Positions 46,101 to 54,633 of a stretch of DNA of 64,000 nucleotides are shown here, in pieces. The DNA is from Acholeplasma laidlawii (lineage in GTDB: Bacteria; Bacillota_I; Bacilli_A; Acholeplasmatales; Acholeplasmataceae). Every line of letters begins with the position of its first letter. Position 1 is the stretch's first letter. Below the pieces are notes generated by a model. That model searched no databases and was not told where the DNA came from. It saw only the letters and a list, made by a program, of their open reading frames with translations. The position numbers and the translations under genes are program-made. The stretch spans positions 178,398 through 242,397 of the forward strand of contig NZ_JADNRS010000029.1 in NCBI RefSeq assembly GCF_015709225.1, read 5' to 3'.

Positions 46101-46745
46101 AAGATATTTTTTATCAGATTGTTCTCTATAAAAGTTTTTTATATGACTAACTTTACTTTTTTCTTTCTCGTAGTTTTTAGTTGCATCCTCAATTTCTAAA
46201 AGAAGTAGTGCTTGATTTGTTTCGAAATGTTCTATAATTTTTTCAAATTCTTTTCTATAATTAGACTCTAATAATGTTATAGACTGAGCACTTTGCTTTT
46301 TTATGTCTACCATAACTTTAGAGATATCTGAAATTTCTTTAGAGCGAATGGATTGCGCCTTAGATTTACTTTCGTTAAATGCATGCTCAATATTTAATAT
46401 AAGTGATTTTATACGTTCAACTTCTGTTTTAGTGTTATTTAAAATAGATTGATATTCTTCCTTATAATTCATCTCTAACTGTGATACTTGATGATCAATC
46501 TGGTTTGAAAAGTCATGAAGATTTAGTTCTAGGGTTTTAATTTTTTCGTTAAAACGTACCGTAATTCCTTGGTGCGATTCATTTGTAGATTGTTCGGCCT
46601 TTTTATGTGCTTTATCAAATGTTAAAAACTCTCCTTTAATTTCAGAGAGTAATGATTTAAGCTGCGTCAATATAGATTTATAATTCTTATCTTTTTTAGC
46701 GAGTTCATCTAAAGCTAAATTAGATTCTTTTACAAATTCAAACAA
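43197..46745 (-). CDS. Giant coiled-coil protein of unknown function
   Basis: 1182 residues, almost entirely charged heptad-like helix (rich in Lys, Glu, Gln, Leu, Ser) with repeated LKKL/KLEL patterns and hardly any Gly or Pro. There is no signal peptide, membrane segment, Walker A or SMC hinge, so it is not an SMC protein. A less charged region lies about residues 610-720 (RIHYLFNQIYLIYNIHHHFMLSLISIYEIPAHP). A filament, scaffold or cytoskeletal role is plausible for a wall-less cell but is inference. The start is TTG with AGGTAGGTGA upstream; a TGATATAAT extended -10 on the minus strand ends at 46767. Confidence 0.75.
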   Translation of the reverse strand: MFEFVKESNLALDELAKKDKNYKSILTQLKSLLSEIKGEFLTFDKAHKKAEQSTNESHQGITVRFNEKIKTLELNLHDFSNQIDHQVSQLEMNYKEEYQSILNNTKTEVERIKSLILNIEHAFNESKSKAQSIRSKEISDISKVMVDIKKQSAQSITLLESNYRKEFEKIIEHFETNQALLLLEIEDATKNYEKEKSKVSHIKNFYREQSDKKYLSIKNDYHAASIEFNKSLETLKKEKEHHLKELKQSDEANRLPIEDALDKLKLDYEAQKLQVEQPYKEKLEAHKNQIEVITTNFNTKKDELTIAYSDALSLINSKLSSFRDVVANARLDLNQKLKEDLKETLNEDAIKALKKDVKRHLRQQDNELNRQIIRTEKESQALLKAHYQKLQDLELKYLEDKSNWRVTGKKLIIDQKLENYINEQNYQYQLKSLQLQLKTLKSTHDFELEKTDITHLSQIAPLDLKLSVANAISEKDVNLLSNDTNYHLNFYQHQEDSLTHNFTVFKLTKEHELEVLKLTKEHDLSVSNMSLQLSIDKENVIREQQLANQQLKKDYTEYTYQKQVSSEELIYLKQKSLYENDIQHLMKSEHSYHNYITDKRVIEQSILKHKRTIEETNIHFLERLESVDMTNEMLTKDLEVIHSRIHYLFNQIYLIYNIHHHFMLSLISIYEIPAHPEDVKQYIHLYLDVFKHLNSIQEQAKDQFLLDLNTFQEVKINDLSALKLKTDYDLLESEYMAKIKSIDLDITSNNQVISDIEDRILVLSSNVDRIQFELNEIETSDHPKDSLSTKKDLTKQFNVIESEISTLDKSIIKYNNQIDLLLKRKNRLLGELDKKRSITLSKNQTDTKSYLKQKLFYIHGIKQITQLFKVYEEKVLVITSKLDQPLYLTDNIIKEYQKGYSRIEEYFEKTSNAIYQSLLKGSVSLYNKLMAQQNISKKDFLNEQKHLLKKLDKQQLEFEIKLKHLSSEFKHHLQLLSDEKDTIIQNINTVQFKSQEQDLINQQKLMSLTESKIMSTESNLNKEILLIDDNLKSVILQMHSDFDKQIQKIKLLHDKNILKHNEAMMQKTKNLKALEESTKLKNGQLSMRFTQTEVKLIELNKEKIANYEQSIQKKHSLLLKKIQSYADELKSAQTKKDLSIKDNESKLIAFTSKVEIHERKILQKDLKDAKASYQFKQRTLKL

Positions 46746-46766
46746 GCATTTTCACCTACCTAACTT

Positions 46767-46957
46767 ATTATATCATAATAAGCATCTCTATTTTCTATTT
46801 TAAAGCCATTTTAGTGGCTGAGAGTTTAATTGGTTTTATCAAAAATAAACCGCAGATTAGGACTTACTAGTATGTTGTTATGAATTTATATCTAATGCTA
46901 TAAAACAATGTAAAAAAGGCACATATTGGTCTAAAAAGTCCATAAAAATGTTATAAT
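46767..46957. promoter_or_regulatory. Divergent promoters of the coiled-coil gene and ruvA
   Basis: Minus strand: TG-A-TATAAT, with the TATAAT at 46772-46767. Plus strand: TG-T-TATAAT, with the TATAAT at 46952-46957. Both are extended -10 elements with weak -35s. Between them is an AT-rich stretch with no other feature seen. Confidence 0.5.
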
Positions 46958-46990
46958 TAAATTTGAAGATAATAAAGTTAGGTGAAATCT

Positions 46991-47551
46991 ATGTATCGAT
47001 ACATTAAAGGTATAGTAACACAAATTAATCCACAACATATTGTTGTTGAAAATAATGGTGTGGGCTATTTAGTCTTAAGTCCAGTACCATATCAATATAA
47101 AATTGGTGAAGAAACAACAGTAGTAACTTATTTACATGTAAGAGAGGATATTTTTCAACTTTATGGATTTAAAGATGAAGAAACTTTAAATCTATTTTTA
47201 AAACTTATAAGTGTATCTGGTATTGGTCCCAAATCTGCAATGAGTATTGTAGCATTTGATGATACAAATAAAATTATTGCTGCGATCGAAACATCTGATG
47301 CAAAATATTTAACTAAGTTTCCTGGTATTGGGATGAAGAGTGCTCAACAAATCATTTTAGACTTAAAAGGTAAACTGGTAAACGATGAACTAGATATGCA
47401 ACTTTTAAGTGATAATTCTAAGGATGTAGCTGCTGCATTAGAAGCATTAGGCTATAATAAAAAAGAGATTGCAAAATCATTAAAGCATGTTAATTTTGAT
47501 CAAGACTTAAATAAAGCACTAAAAGAAGCACTTGCAATATTATTAAAGTAG
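46991..47551 (+). CDS. ruvA: Holliday junction protein RuvA
   Basis: 186 residues from the ATG at 46991, which begins the conserved MYRYIKG. The OB-fold N-domain is followed by two helix-hairpin-helix motifs (LISVSGIGPKSAMSIV and LTKFPGIGMKSAQQIILDL) and a small C-terminal RuvB-binding domain. It binds four-way junctions and recruits RuvB. Confidence 0.96.
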   Translation: MYRYIKGIVTQINPQHIVVENNGVGYLVLSPVPYQYKIGEETTVVTYLHVREDIFQLYGFKDEETLNLFLKLISVSGIGPKSAMSIVAFDDTNKIIAAIETSDAKYLTKFPGIGMKSAQQIILDLKGKLVNDELDMQLLSDNSKDVAAALEALGYNKKEIAKSLKHVNFDQDLNKALKEALAILLK

Positions 47552-47560
47552 GTATGAGGC

Positions 47561-48574
47561 ATGAGTGAAGAAAAATCAGTATTAAGAGATTTAAATTTAA
47601 AAAATGATGATGAATTGATGCTTCGTCCTCAAACCTTAAATCAATATATAGGGCAAGATGATATTAAAGAAATGTTATCTATTTATATTCAGGCAGCATT
47701 AAAACGTGAGGAGAGTTTGGATCATGTTTTACTTTATGGTGCACCTGGTTTAGGCAAGACAACACTGGCTCAAATTATCGCTAATGAGTTAGGTGTAAAT
47801 ATTAAAATAACAAGTGGTCCAGCAATAGAAAAAACAGGTGACTTGGTAGCACTTCTTTCCTCTTTAAGTCCGGGAGATGTGTTATTTATTGATGAAATTC
47901 ACCGTATACCTCGATTTGTTGAAGAAGTACTTTATTCTGCTATGGAAGATTATACGCTTGATATTGTTCTAGATAAGGAAAGAGATTCTAGAAGTATTCG
48001 AATTGAATTACCGCCTTTTACATTAATTGGTGCAACCACTAGATTTGGTGATTTATCACACCCGTTAAGGGAACGTTTTGGTGCTGTATTTAGATTAAGC
48101 TATTACAAGTTAGAAGAAATCAAACAAATTGTAAGAAGAACTTCTAAAGTATATCAAAATGAAATTGATGAAAAAGCAGTAGATGAACTATCCAAGCGTA
48201 GTAGAGGTACACCTAGAATAGCAAACCGTCTATATAGACGCGTAAGAGATTTTGCTGAAATTATGACAGATGCCGTGATAACACTAGATATTACTGAGTT
48301 AGCATTAACCAAATTAGGTATTGATCATAAGGGTCTAGATGCATCTGACTATTTATATTTAAGAGGCATTGTAGAGCGATTTAATGGTGGTCCAGTTGGA
48401 CTGGAATCACTCGCCTCAACAATCGGTGAAGAACCAGGTACAATTGAAGATGTATATGAACCTTACCTGTTACAGGAAGGATATATTAAACGTACACCAA
48501 GAGGAAGAGTAGCAACAGAACTTGCATACAATCTTTTAGGTGTGAAATACTATAAAGGATTATTAGACAATTGA
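47561..48574 (+). CDS. ruvB: Holliday junction helicase RuvB
   Basis: A 337-residue AAA+ motor driving branch migration. Walker [12 protein letters not shown], Walker B LFIDEIHR, sensor [18 protein letters not shown] and a C-terminal winged helix ([20 protein letters not shown]). The TGA stop overlaps the TTG start of queA. Confidence 0.97.
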   Translation: MSEEKSVLRDLNLKNDDELMLRPQTLNQYIGQDDIKEMLSIYIQAALKREESLDHVLLYGAPGLGKTTLAQIIANELGVNIKITSGPAIEKTGDLVALLSSLSPGDVLFIDEIHRIPRFVEEVLYSAMEDYTLDIVLDKERDSRSIRIELPPFTLIGATTRFGDLSHPLRERFGAVFRLSYYKLEEIKQIVRRTSKVYQNEIDEKAVDELSKRSRGTPRIANRLYRRVRDFAEIMTDAVITLDITELALTKLGIDHKGLDASDYLYLRGIVERFNGGPVGLESLASTIGEEPGTIEDVYEPYLLQEGYIKRTPRGRVATELAYNLLGVKYYKGLLDN

Positions 48575-49590
48575 AATTAGAATTATTTGATTACGATTTA
48601 CCCAAATCACATATAGCGCAACATCCCAAGGATAAAAGAGATCACTCTAAATTATTGGTTGTTGATAGAGAAAAACAAACAACAAAAGATTGTTTGTTTT
48701 ATGATATATTAGATGAGTTAAACAGCAATGATGTACTTGTTATGAATAACACAAAAGTTATCCCTGCAAGATTAATTGGTGAAAAGATCGAGACACTTGC
48801 AGTCATTGAAGTTTTATTACTTAAAGAGTTAGAAAAAAACACATGGGAAGCCTTAACAAAACCAGCTAAAAAAATAAAGATTGGTACCATAGTAAGTTTT
48901 GGTGATGGTGCACTTAAAATGGAGTGTATTGGCATTAAAGATGAAGGTATTCGCATCTTTAAAGCTATCTATGAAGGTATATTTTTAGAAGTTTTAGATA
49001 GTCTAGGTACTATGCCACTACCACCTTACATTACAGAAAAATTAGAAGATAAATCAAGGTATCAAACGGTATACGCTAAATATGCAGGATCTGCTGCTGC
49101 ACCTACTGCAGGACTTCATTTTACCGAAGAACTGTTAGAAAAGATTAAAGCCAAAGGTGTAGAAGTATTAGAAATTACATTGCATGTAGGGTTAGGTACA
49201 TTTAGACCTGTTCAAGTAGATGATGTATTAGAACATCAAATGCATTACGAAAGTTATGAGATAAACCAAGATACTGCCCGATTATTAAATCAGTATAAAA
49301 AAGAAGGCAAAAGAATTATCGCAGTTGGAACAACAACTGTAAGAACATTAGAATCTAACTACAATGATGGATTCCATGCAGGTAATTATTCAACCAATAT
49401 CTTTATTTATCCTGGATATCAATTTAAGGTCATTGGTGCGATTATTACGAATTTCCATTTACCAAAATCAACGCTCATCATGTTGATTTCAGCATTTTAT
49501 AATAGAGAAAAAGTGCTTGAAGTCTATAAAGAAGCAGTGAAAAAAAACTACCGCTTTTTCTCATTTGGCGATAGTATGTTTATTAAATAA
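48571..49590 (+). CDS. queA: S-adenosylmethionine:tRNA ribosyltransferase-isomerase
   Basis: 339 residues. Moves the ribosyl part of SAM to preQ1 in tRNA to form epoxyqueuosine. [22 protein letters not shown] at the start is split by convention; conserved elements include [32 protein letters not shown] and GTTTVRTLE. The start is TTG overlapping the ruvB stop. The gene ends tail to tail with uppP, with 8 bp shared. Confidence 0.95.
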   Translation: MKLELFDYDLPKSHIAQHPKDKRDHSKLLVVDREKQTTKDCLFYDILDELNSNDVLVMNNTKVIPARLIGEKIETLAVIEVLLLKELEKNTWEALTKPAKKIKIGTIVSFGDGALKMECIGIKDEGIRIFKAIYEGIFLEVLDSLGTMPLPPYITEKLEDKSRYQTVYAKYAGSAAAPTAGLHFTEELLEKIKAKGVEVLEITLHVGLGTFRPVQVDDVLEHQMHYESYEINQDTARLLNQYKKEGKRIIAVGTTTVRTLESNYNDGFHAGNYSTNIFIYPGYQFKVIGAIITNFHLPKSTLIMLISAFYNREKVLEVYKEAVKKNYRFFSFGDSMFIK

Positions 49591-50413
49591 AATATAAAGT
49601 TATCGAGACTAGACCAACTGTCAAAGCATAAAGTGAAAACCATACTAAATTTTTAACAGTAACATATTTATGCATAATTTTAATCGTTAATAACGAGAAA
49701 ATAAAACTAAATATAAAAGCAAGACTAAATCCTGGTATATCAATTTTTCCAGGATTTTTTATTGCATCATATAATCCTAGACCTGAAACAGGTATACTTA
49801 TAAGTAAATAACATAAAAATGAAAAACGCATTACTTTTTTGATTTCAATCTTTTGACTCAAACCGCCTACTAAGGTAATACCCGATCTACTAATACCAGG
49901 GAATACAGCAAACATTTGAATTAAACCAATCACACCAGCATTTTTAAATGTAATATCATTTGAAAACTTTTTGTTTCTTAAAAGGAAAACTAAGAATAAT
50001 AAGAGTGATGTTATGATAAGTGAAATACCTATGCTTAATAAATTTGTAGGTAGATAGTCTTTAATGAGTAATCCTGCAATCCCAATAGGGACAATGGCGA
50101 TAATAAGTTTAACTGCATAATTAAAGTTTTCTTGAACTATTATTTCATTTCTTTTTTCTTTATTAAAAACAAAATTTAACGAATCAACTACTAACTCTTT
50201 AACATCTTTAAAATAATAGATTAGTAAAGCTAGAAATGAGCCCATATTGGTTATCATTAAAAATAGAGTAAGCGTAGTGTTTATATCTTCTCCACCTAGA
50301 AAAATATTAGAAAATAATACTAAGTGACCAGAACTTGACACTGGAAATATTTCAGTAACTCCTTGAATAATGCCTAAAACTATATATTTAATTAACTCTA
50401 TAAACTGCTCCAT
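49583..50413 (-). CDS. uppP: Undecaprenyl-diphosphatase UppP (BacA family)
   Basis: 276 residues with about eight membrane segments. The catalytic signature [15 protein letters not shown] (Glu21, Ser26-28, His30) and PGISRSG (about 171-177, with the key Arg) are intact. Converts undecaprenyl diphosphate to the monophosphate lipid carrier. Finding it in a wall-less lineage is unusual: the carrier must serve something other than peptidoglycan. Overlaps queA tail to tail by 8 bp. Confidence 0.92.
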   Translation of the reverse strand: MEQFIELIKYIVLGIIQGVTEIFPVSSSGHLVLFSNIFLGGEDINTTLTLFLMITNMGSFLALLIYYFKDVKELVVDSLNFVFNKEKRNEIIVQENFNYAVKLIIAIVPIGIAGLLIKDYLPTNLLSIGISLIITSLLLFLVFLLRNKKFSNDITFKNAGVIGLIQMFAVFPGISRSGITLVGGLSQKIEIKKVMRFSFLCYLLISIPVSGLGLYDAIKNPGKIDIPGFSLAFIFSFIFSLLTIKIMHKYVTVKNLVWFSLYALTVGLVSITLYFI

Positions 50414-50436
50414 CCTATCAAAACCCTTCTAAACGT

Positions 50437-50505
50437 TATAATAAAGTTATTATAACATATCAAGTTCATTAAAAGATTGAAATTTTTGTGAAAAAAACAT
50501 ATAAT
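50437..50505. promoter_or_regulatory. Divergent promoters of uppP and the EIIB-like/ptsH operon
   Basis: Plus strand: TTGAAA (50477-50482) and TATAAT (50500-50505) with exactly 17 bp between. Minus strand: TTGATA then TATAAC, also 17 bp apart, reading toward uppP. Confidence 0.6.
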
Positions 50506-50527
50506 AAGTATTAAGGAATGTGATAGT

Positions 50528-50884
50528 ATGACAACTGAACAAATAATAACATTAAGCATATCATTAATAGTGATTGTATTAGGTGTAACTTACCTATATA
50601 TATATCACAGAAAAAATCAAAAAAGTTCTAAAGGAACTATGGTTATAGATGTGCAAAGACTCTTAGAGGCACTTGGTGGTACGGAAAATATTAATGGCAC
50701 ATTTTTAGATCATAAAAGATTAAAAATCCAGCTTAATAATCCTAAACTTGTTTCACAGGCACTTTTAAAGACTTTAGATATATCCGGATTTTTAACTGGA
50801 AAAGAGTTAAAATTGTTAATTAAGGATAATCCAATAGAGGTAAAAAATAATTTAGATAAGTTAAGAAATGAGGTAAGACAATGA
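50528..50884 (+). CDS. Membrane-anchored EIIB-like protein lacking the phosphorylated cysteine
   Basis: 118 residues: one N-terminal membrane segment (about 7-27) and a domain resembling glucose-type PTS EIIB (VQRLLEALGGTENIN). In active EIIB a cysteine lies six residues after ENI (ENI-x5-C, then ITRLR). Here that position is Asp61 (ENINGTFLDHKRLK), so it cannot carry the usual phosphocysteine. It overlaps ptsH by 4 bp (ATGA). A small EIIB-like protein of similar length is known in other mollicutes. Likely regulatory rather than a sugar carrier (inference). Confidence 0.75.
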   Translation: MTTEQIITLSISLIVIVLGVTYLYIYHRKNQKSSKGTMVIDVQRLLEALGGTENINGTFLDHKRLKIQLNNPKLVSQALLKTLDISGFLTGKELKLLIKDNPIEVKNNLDKLRNEVRQ

Positions 50885-51153
50885 AACAAAAATTTGTTAT
50901 CGTTTCAGAGTATGGGCTACACGCTAGACCGGCTACTCGTTTAGTAAATCAAGCAATGGGGTTTCAAAGTGAAATCACTTTAACTGCCTTTAACCGTACA
51001 GTGAACTTAAAAAGTATCATGGGCGTTATGAGTCTGGGAATCTATAATGGTGAAATTGTAGAGATAAAAGCTGAAGGTGAAGATGCAAAAGAAGCTATCG
51101 CTGGCATTACTGATTTCATGATATCTGAAGGATTAGGACAAATTAGTAAATGA
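50881..51153 (+). CDS. ptsH: Phosphocarrier protein HPr
   Basis: 90 residues. Carries phosphate from enzyme I to PTS sugar permeases. His14 is in the active-site loop GLHARPAT, and Ser45 (NLKSIMGVMSLG) is the regulatory site used by HPr kinase in Firmicutes. No ptsI lies alongside. It ends in TGA overlapping the next ATG. Confidence 0.95.
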   Translation: MKQKFVIVSEYGLHARPATRLVNQAMGFQSEITLTAFNRTVNLKSIMGVMSLGIYNGEIVEIKAEGEDAKEAIAGITDFMISEGLGQISK

Positions 51154-52052
51154 TTAAGAAGGTACTCCAAGGTATGCTTATTGGTGTTGGAGCGATTTTA
51201 CCTGGAGTAAGCGGTGGTATGATTGCTGCCGCTTTTAATATATATTCTAAGTTGATCGAAGCACTCGATAAAGTAACTAAAACGCCAATAAGGGCGGTCC
51301 TTTCAATATGGGAATACATTTTGGGCATCTTACTGGGTGTTTTAGTAGGATTTTTAGTAATAGCATATGTCTTTTACTTAATACCAATACCAAGCACATT
51401 ATTATTTATTGGATTAATCTTAGGTGGTATACCTGAGATTTATAAATTAGCAGAAGAAAAGACCAGAAAATTTAAACCAATTATTATGTTTTCACTAACC
51501 TTTATTTTGATGATAAGTTTTACGATATTTGCACCATACCTTACTCAAACAGATACCTCTAACACAAACTTTATACTTTGGATTGTTGTTGGTATACTAT
51601 TAGCAGTTAGTTTAATTGTTCCTGGCTTAAGTGGTACGATGCTCATGTTAATTATTGGTTATTATGGACCACTTATATTACTTGGTAAAACACTTATAGA
51701 AGCTGTGTTAACTATCAATGTCGAGTTATTCTTAAGTCATATATCTTCTTTAGTATTTGTGATAATAGGTATTATACTTGCATTTATTTTACTTGGTAAA
51801 GTATTTAATTATGTATTAAAGAAAGCACCAAAACTCTTTTATCAATTAGTATTAGGTATTATTGTGGCTTCACCAATTAATATTATATTTAGTTTAAATG
51901 ACGATTTAAGTCAAAGTGAAATACCAGTATACATATTTGATTTTAGTAATCAATGGTATATGTGGCTGATCGGTTTATTATGTATACCAGTAGGTATATA
52001 TTTGGCCAGACTCTTTAGTAAGGAAGAAAAATATGAGACAAAAGAAGATTAA
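51150..52052 (+). CDS. DUF368 membrane protein, PopT-type undecaprenyl-phosphate translocase
   Basis: 300 residues, about eight membrane segments. The family hallmarks are two inverted-repeat motifs: GVGAILPGVSGGMIA near the N-terminus and SLIVPGLSGTMLMLIIGYY in the middle. DUF368 proteins were recently shown to help flip undecaprenyl phosphate across the membrane (PopT). Its proximity to uppP supports that role here. 4-bp overlap with ptsH and 20-bp overlap with trmB. Confidence 0.85.
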   Translation: MIKKVLQGMLIGVGAILPGVSGGMIAAAFNIYSKLIEALDKVTKTPIRAVLSIWEYILGILLGVLVGFLVIAYVFYLIPIPSTLLFIGLILGGIPEIYKLAEEKTRKFKPIIMFSLTFILMISFTIFAPYLTQTDTSNTNFILWIVVGILLAVSLIVPGLSGTMLMLIIGYYGPLILLGKTLIEAVLTINVELFLSHISSLVFVIIGIILAFILLGKVFNYVLKKAPKLFYQLVLGIIVASPINIIFSLNDDLSQSEIPVYIFDFSNQWYMWLIGLLCIPVGIYLARLFSKEEKYETKED

Positions 52053-52641
52053 AGATGCAACGATTGAAAATCTAGAAAAGTTAGGTGTTTTACTCGCACC
52101 TACACCACTTAAAGTAGATGCTTCAAAAAAAATCACATTAGAAATTGGTAGTGGTAAAGGGCGTTTTATAACATCACTAGCTAATGACTTTCCAGATGAA
52201 GTATTTATCGCCGTAGAACGTGATCAAAATGTGTGTTACCGTTTAGCACAGAAAAAAAGTGTTTTAGAGTTAAATAACTTGATTGTTATTATGGATGATG
52301 CAGAAAAATTAAATGAATATTTAGTGGATGTAAAAGTAGATAATCTACATTTAAATTTCTCAGATCCGTGGCCAAAGAAAAAGCACCATAAACGTAGGCT
52401 GACTTATCCTACTATGTTAAATCAATATAAAAACTACTTAAAAAAAGATGGGAAAATCATCTTTAGAACAGATCATGCAGATTTATTCGTTGACTCCTTT
52501 CAATACTTTAATGAGGCATCGTTCATTGTATCAGATTGTAACTGGGCACTTGCACCATCTGATTATATGACGGAATATGAAGTTAAAAAACGTGTAAGTG
52601 GTCCAATTTATCAATTAATTGCGGAGCAAATTCATGACTAA
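52033..52641 (+). CDS. trmB: tRNA (guanine-N7-)-methyltransferase
   Basis: A 202-residue SAM-dependent enzyme that methylates G46 of tRNAs. SAM-binding EIGSGKGRF and the TrmB motif LNFSDPWPKKKHHKRRLT are clear, with the C-terminal TEYEVKKR. Its start lies inside the upstream gene, and the next gene begins within its 3' end. Confidence 0.95.
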   Translation: MRQKKIKDATIENLEKLGVLLAPTPLKVDASKKITLEIGSGKGRFITSLANDFPDEVFIAVERDQNVCYRLAQKKSVLELNNLIVIMDDAEKLNEYLVDVKVDNLHLNFSDPWPKKKHHKRRLTYPTMLNQYKNYLKKDGKIIFRTDHADLFVDSFQYFNEASFIVSDCNWALAPSDYMTEYEVKKRVSGPIYQLIAEQIHD

Positions 52642-53680
52642 TCATTATAAAAATTTAAGTTTAATACCGGGAATATCTGGTAATGAAAATAGAGTACGTT
52701 CCTACATGGAAAGTGTAATGCAAAAATATCCTGATTTCGAAATTAAAAAAGATAGATTAGGTGGTATTTTCGCCTATAAAAAATCTAATAATAAAAATGC
52801 AAAAACACTTTTAATTGCCGGGCACATGGATGAAGTGGGTTTAATGGTAAAGCATATTAGACCAAATGGATCTATTGAAGTACTTCCAATCGGTGGACTA
52901 TCAGGTGATGTTTTTATATCTCAAATCATGTATGTATATACAAATGATGGTAAAAAAATACCAGGTGTGATTGGTAGTATTCCACCACACTTAAAACAAA
53001 GTAATAATGTAGATATTGCGAATTTACTTTTAGATGTTGGATCAAGTAGTAAAGAAGAAACATTAAGTTATGGCATTAATTTAGGCGACATGGTGTTATT
53101 TGATACACCTTACATAGAAACTATGAACGGTAAGAGGTGGATATCAAAGGCTATTGATAACCGCTTTGGATGTGGCTTAGCACTAGAAGCTATTGAAAAC
53201 TTTAGTGGTAAGACTTTTGATTATAACTTAATTATTGGTGCTACAACACAAGAAGAGGTAGGATTAAGAGGTGCTGAAATAGCGACTAACTTATTCAAAC
53301 CAGATATGTTTATTGCTCTTGATTGTTCGCCACTTAATGATATTCATGATAAAGACTCTATGTCTAAATTAGGCAATGGTTTCTTATTAAGAATATTTGA
53401 CCCCAAAAATATAATGTTATTTCCATTAAAAGAATATTTTAAGTCATTAGCTAACACACATCAAATTAAGTTTCAAGAGTATGTTTCAATGGGTGGAACC
53501 GATGCTGCAAAAGCCATTGATATGCATGAAGGTATTCCTTCCACAACAATCGGTTTACCTGCAAGATATATTCATTCTAGTGCAGCAATTGCAGATTTAT
53601 TTGATTTAGATGAGGCTAGAAAGATGCTATTTACACTCATTAGTGATTTAACTAGTGATAAAATTAAGTCATTCTACTAA
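52634..53680 (+). CDS. M42 family aminopeptidase
   Basis: 348 residues from the ATG at 52634 (GCGGAG upstream). Metal and catalytic residues of M42 peptidases are seen in AGHMDEVGLMV, AIDNRFGCG, TTQEEVGLRGA, ALDCSPLND and the C-terminal YIHS. A cytoplasmic tetrahedral aminopeptidase, probably glutamyl or broad, that finishes peptide degradation. Confidence 0.9.
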   Translation: MTNHYKNLSLIPGISGNENRVRSYMESVMQKYPDFEIKKDRLGGIFAYKKSNNKNAKTLLIAGHMDEVGLMVKHIRPNGSIEVLPIGGLSGDVFISQIMYVYTNDGKKIPGVIGSIPPHLKQSNNVDIANLLLDVGSSSKEETLSYGINLGDMVLFDTPYIETMNGKRWISKAIDNRFGCGLALEAIENFSGKTFDYNLIIGATTQEEVGLRGAEIATNLFKPDMFIALDCSPLNDIHDKDSMSKLGNGFLLRIFDPKNIMLFPLKEYFKSLANTHQIKFQEYVSMGGTDAAKAIDMHEGIPSTTIGLPARYIHSSAAIADLFDLDEARKMLFTLISDLTSDKIKSFY

Positions 53681-53691
53681 GGAGGTAAAAT

Positions 53692-54531
53692 ATGGAAACT
53701 TATACATTAAACAATGGTAAGAAAATTCCTAAATTCGGTTTAGGAACCTTTAGGGTTGAGGCTGGTGAATCAGCATATGATACTGTGAAACTCGCATTAA
53801 AGATAGGATACAGACATATTGATACAGCCATAATGTATGGCAACGAATCAGATATAGGTAGAGCTATAAGGGATTCAGGTATTCCAAGAGAAGAGATATT
53901 TGTTACATCTAAGCTTGCTAAACACTATGATGGAGATATTGTTCTTATCAAAGATGCTTTAGATAAATCTTTAAAAACATTAAATATCGGATATATTGAT
54001 TTAATGTTAATTCATTGGCCTGATCATGATCACCATATCAATGATTTAATTTGGAAAATTTTTGAAAGTTATTACCAGGAAGGATTGTTTAAATCGATTG
54101 GTGTATCTAATTTCCAAATTCACCATTTAGAAAATTTACTTAAAAAAGCTAAAGTAAGACCAGTAATGAATCAAGTAGAATGTCATCCACTATTAAGTCA
54201 AGTACCTTTACAAAAATACTTAACCGATAATGATATTTTAATGACTTCTTACGGGCCACTTGCAAGAGGTGAAGTCTTTACTGGTAAAACACATGAGGTA
54301 TTAGAAGAAATTGCGAAACAATATGGTGCAACAGTTGCACAAGTTATTGTTCAGTGGGGGCTAGCAAGAGGCATTGTAATGATTCCTAAAAGCGTCCATG
54401 AGGAAAGGTTAATTGAAAATTTTAAGGGGCAAGAATTAGTACTTGCACCTGAAGATATTGAAAAAATTAATCAACTAAATAGAGGTAGAAGACTCTATTC
54501 TGATCCGGATAACAACATCAATTTTCTATAA
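53692..54531 (+). CDS. Aldo/keto reductase
   Basis: 279 residues, (beta/alpha)8 barrel, NADPH-dependent. The catalytic tetrad is Asp44, Tyr49, Lys74 and His108 (RHIDTAIMYGNE, TSKLAKH, DLMLIHWPD). AAGGAGG precedes the ATG. The substrate is unknown; such enzymes often detoxify 2-oxoaldehydes. Confidence 0.93.
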   Translation: METYTLNNGKKIPKFGLGTFRVEAGESAYDTVKLALKIGYRHIDTAIMYGNESDIGRAIRDSGIPREEIFVTSKLAKHYDGDIVLIKDALDKSLKTLNIGYIDLMLIHWPDHDHHINDLIWKIFESYYQEGLFKSIGVSNFQIHHLENLLKKAKVRPVMNQVECHPLLSQVPLQKYLTDNDILMTSYGPLARGEVFTGKTHEVLEEIAKQYGATVAQVIVQWGLARGIVMIPKSVHEERLIENFKGQELVLAPEDIEKINQLNRGRRLYSDPDNNINFL

Positions 54532-54556
54532 ATTAATATAGCAAGAAAATATTTTT

Positions 54557-54601
54557 AAAGATAATCATTCTTGTTATAATGATTATCTTTTAATGTATAA
54601 T
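54557..54601 (+). terminator. Strong terminator/hairpin before parE
   Basis: A 13-bp perfect stem, AAAGATAATCATT (54557-54569) with AATGATTATCTTT (54578-54590), followed by TTAAT. A TATAAT (54596-54601) just downstream is probably the -10 for parE. Confidence 0.75.
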
Positions 54602-54633
54602 AGAGATATAATTTCAATGATTGGAGTACAACT

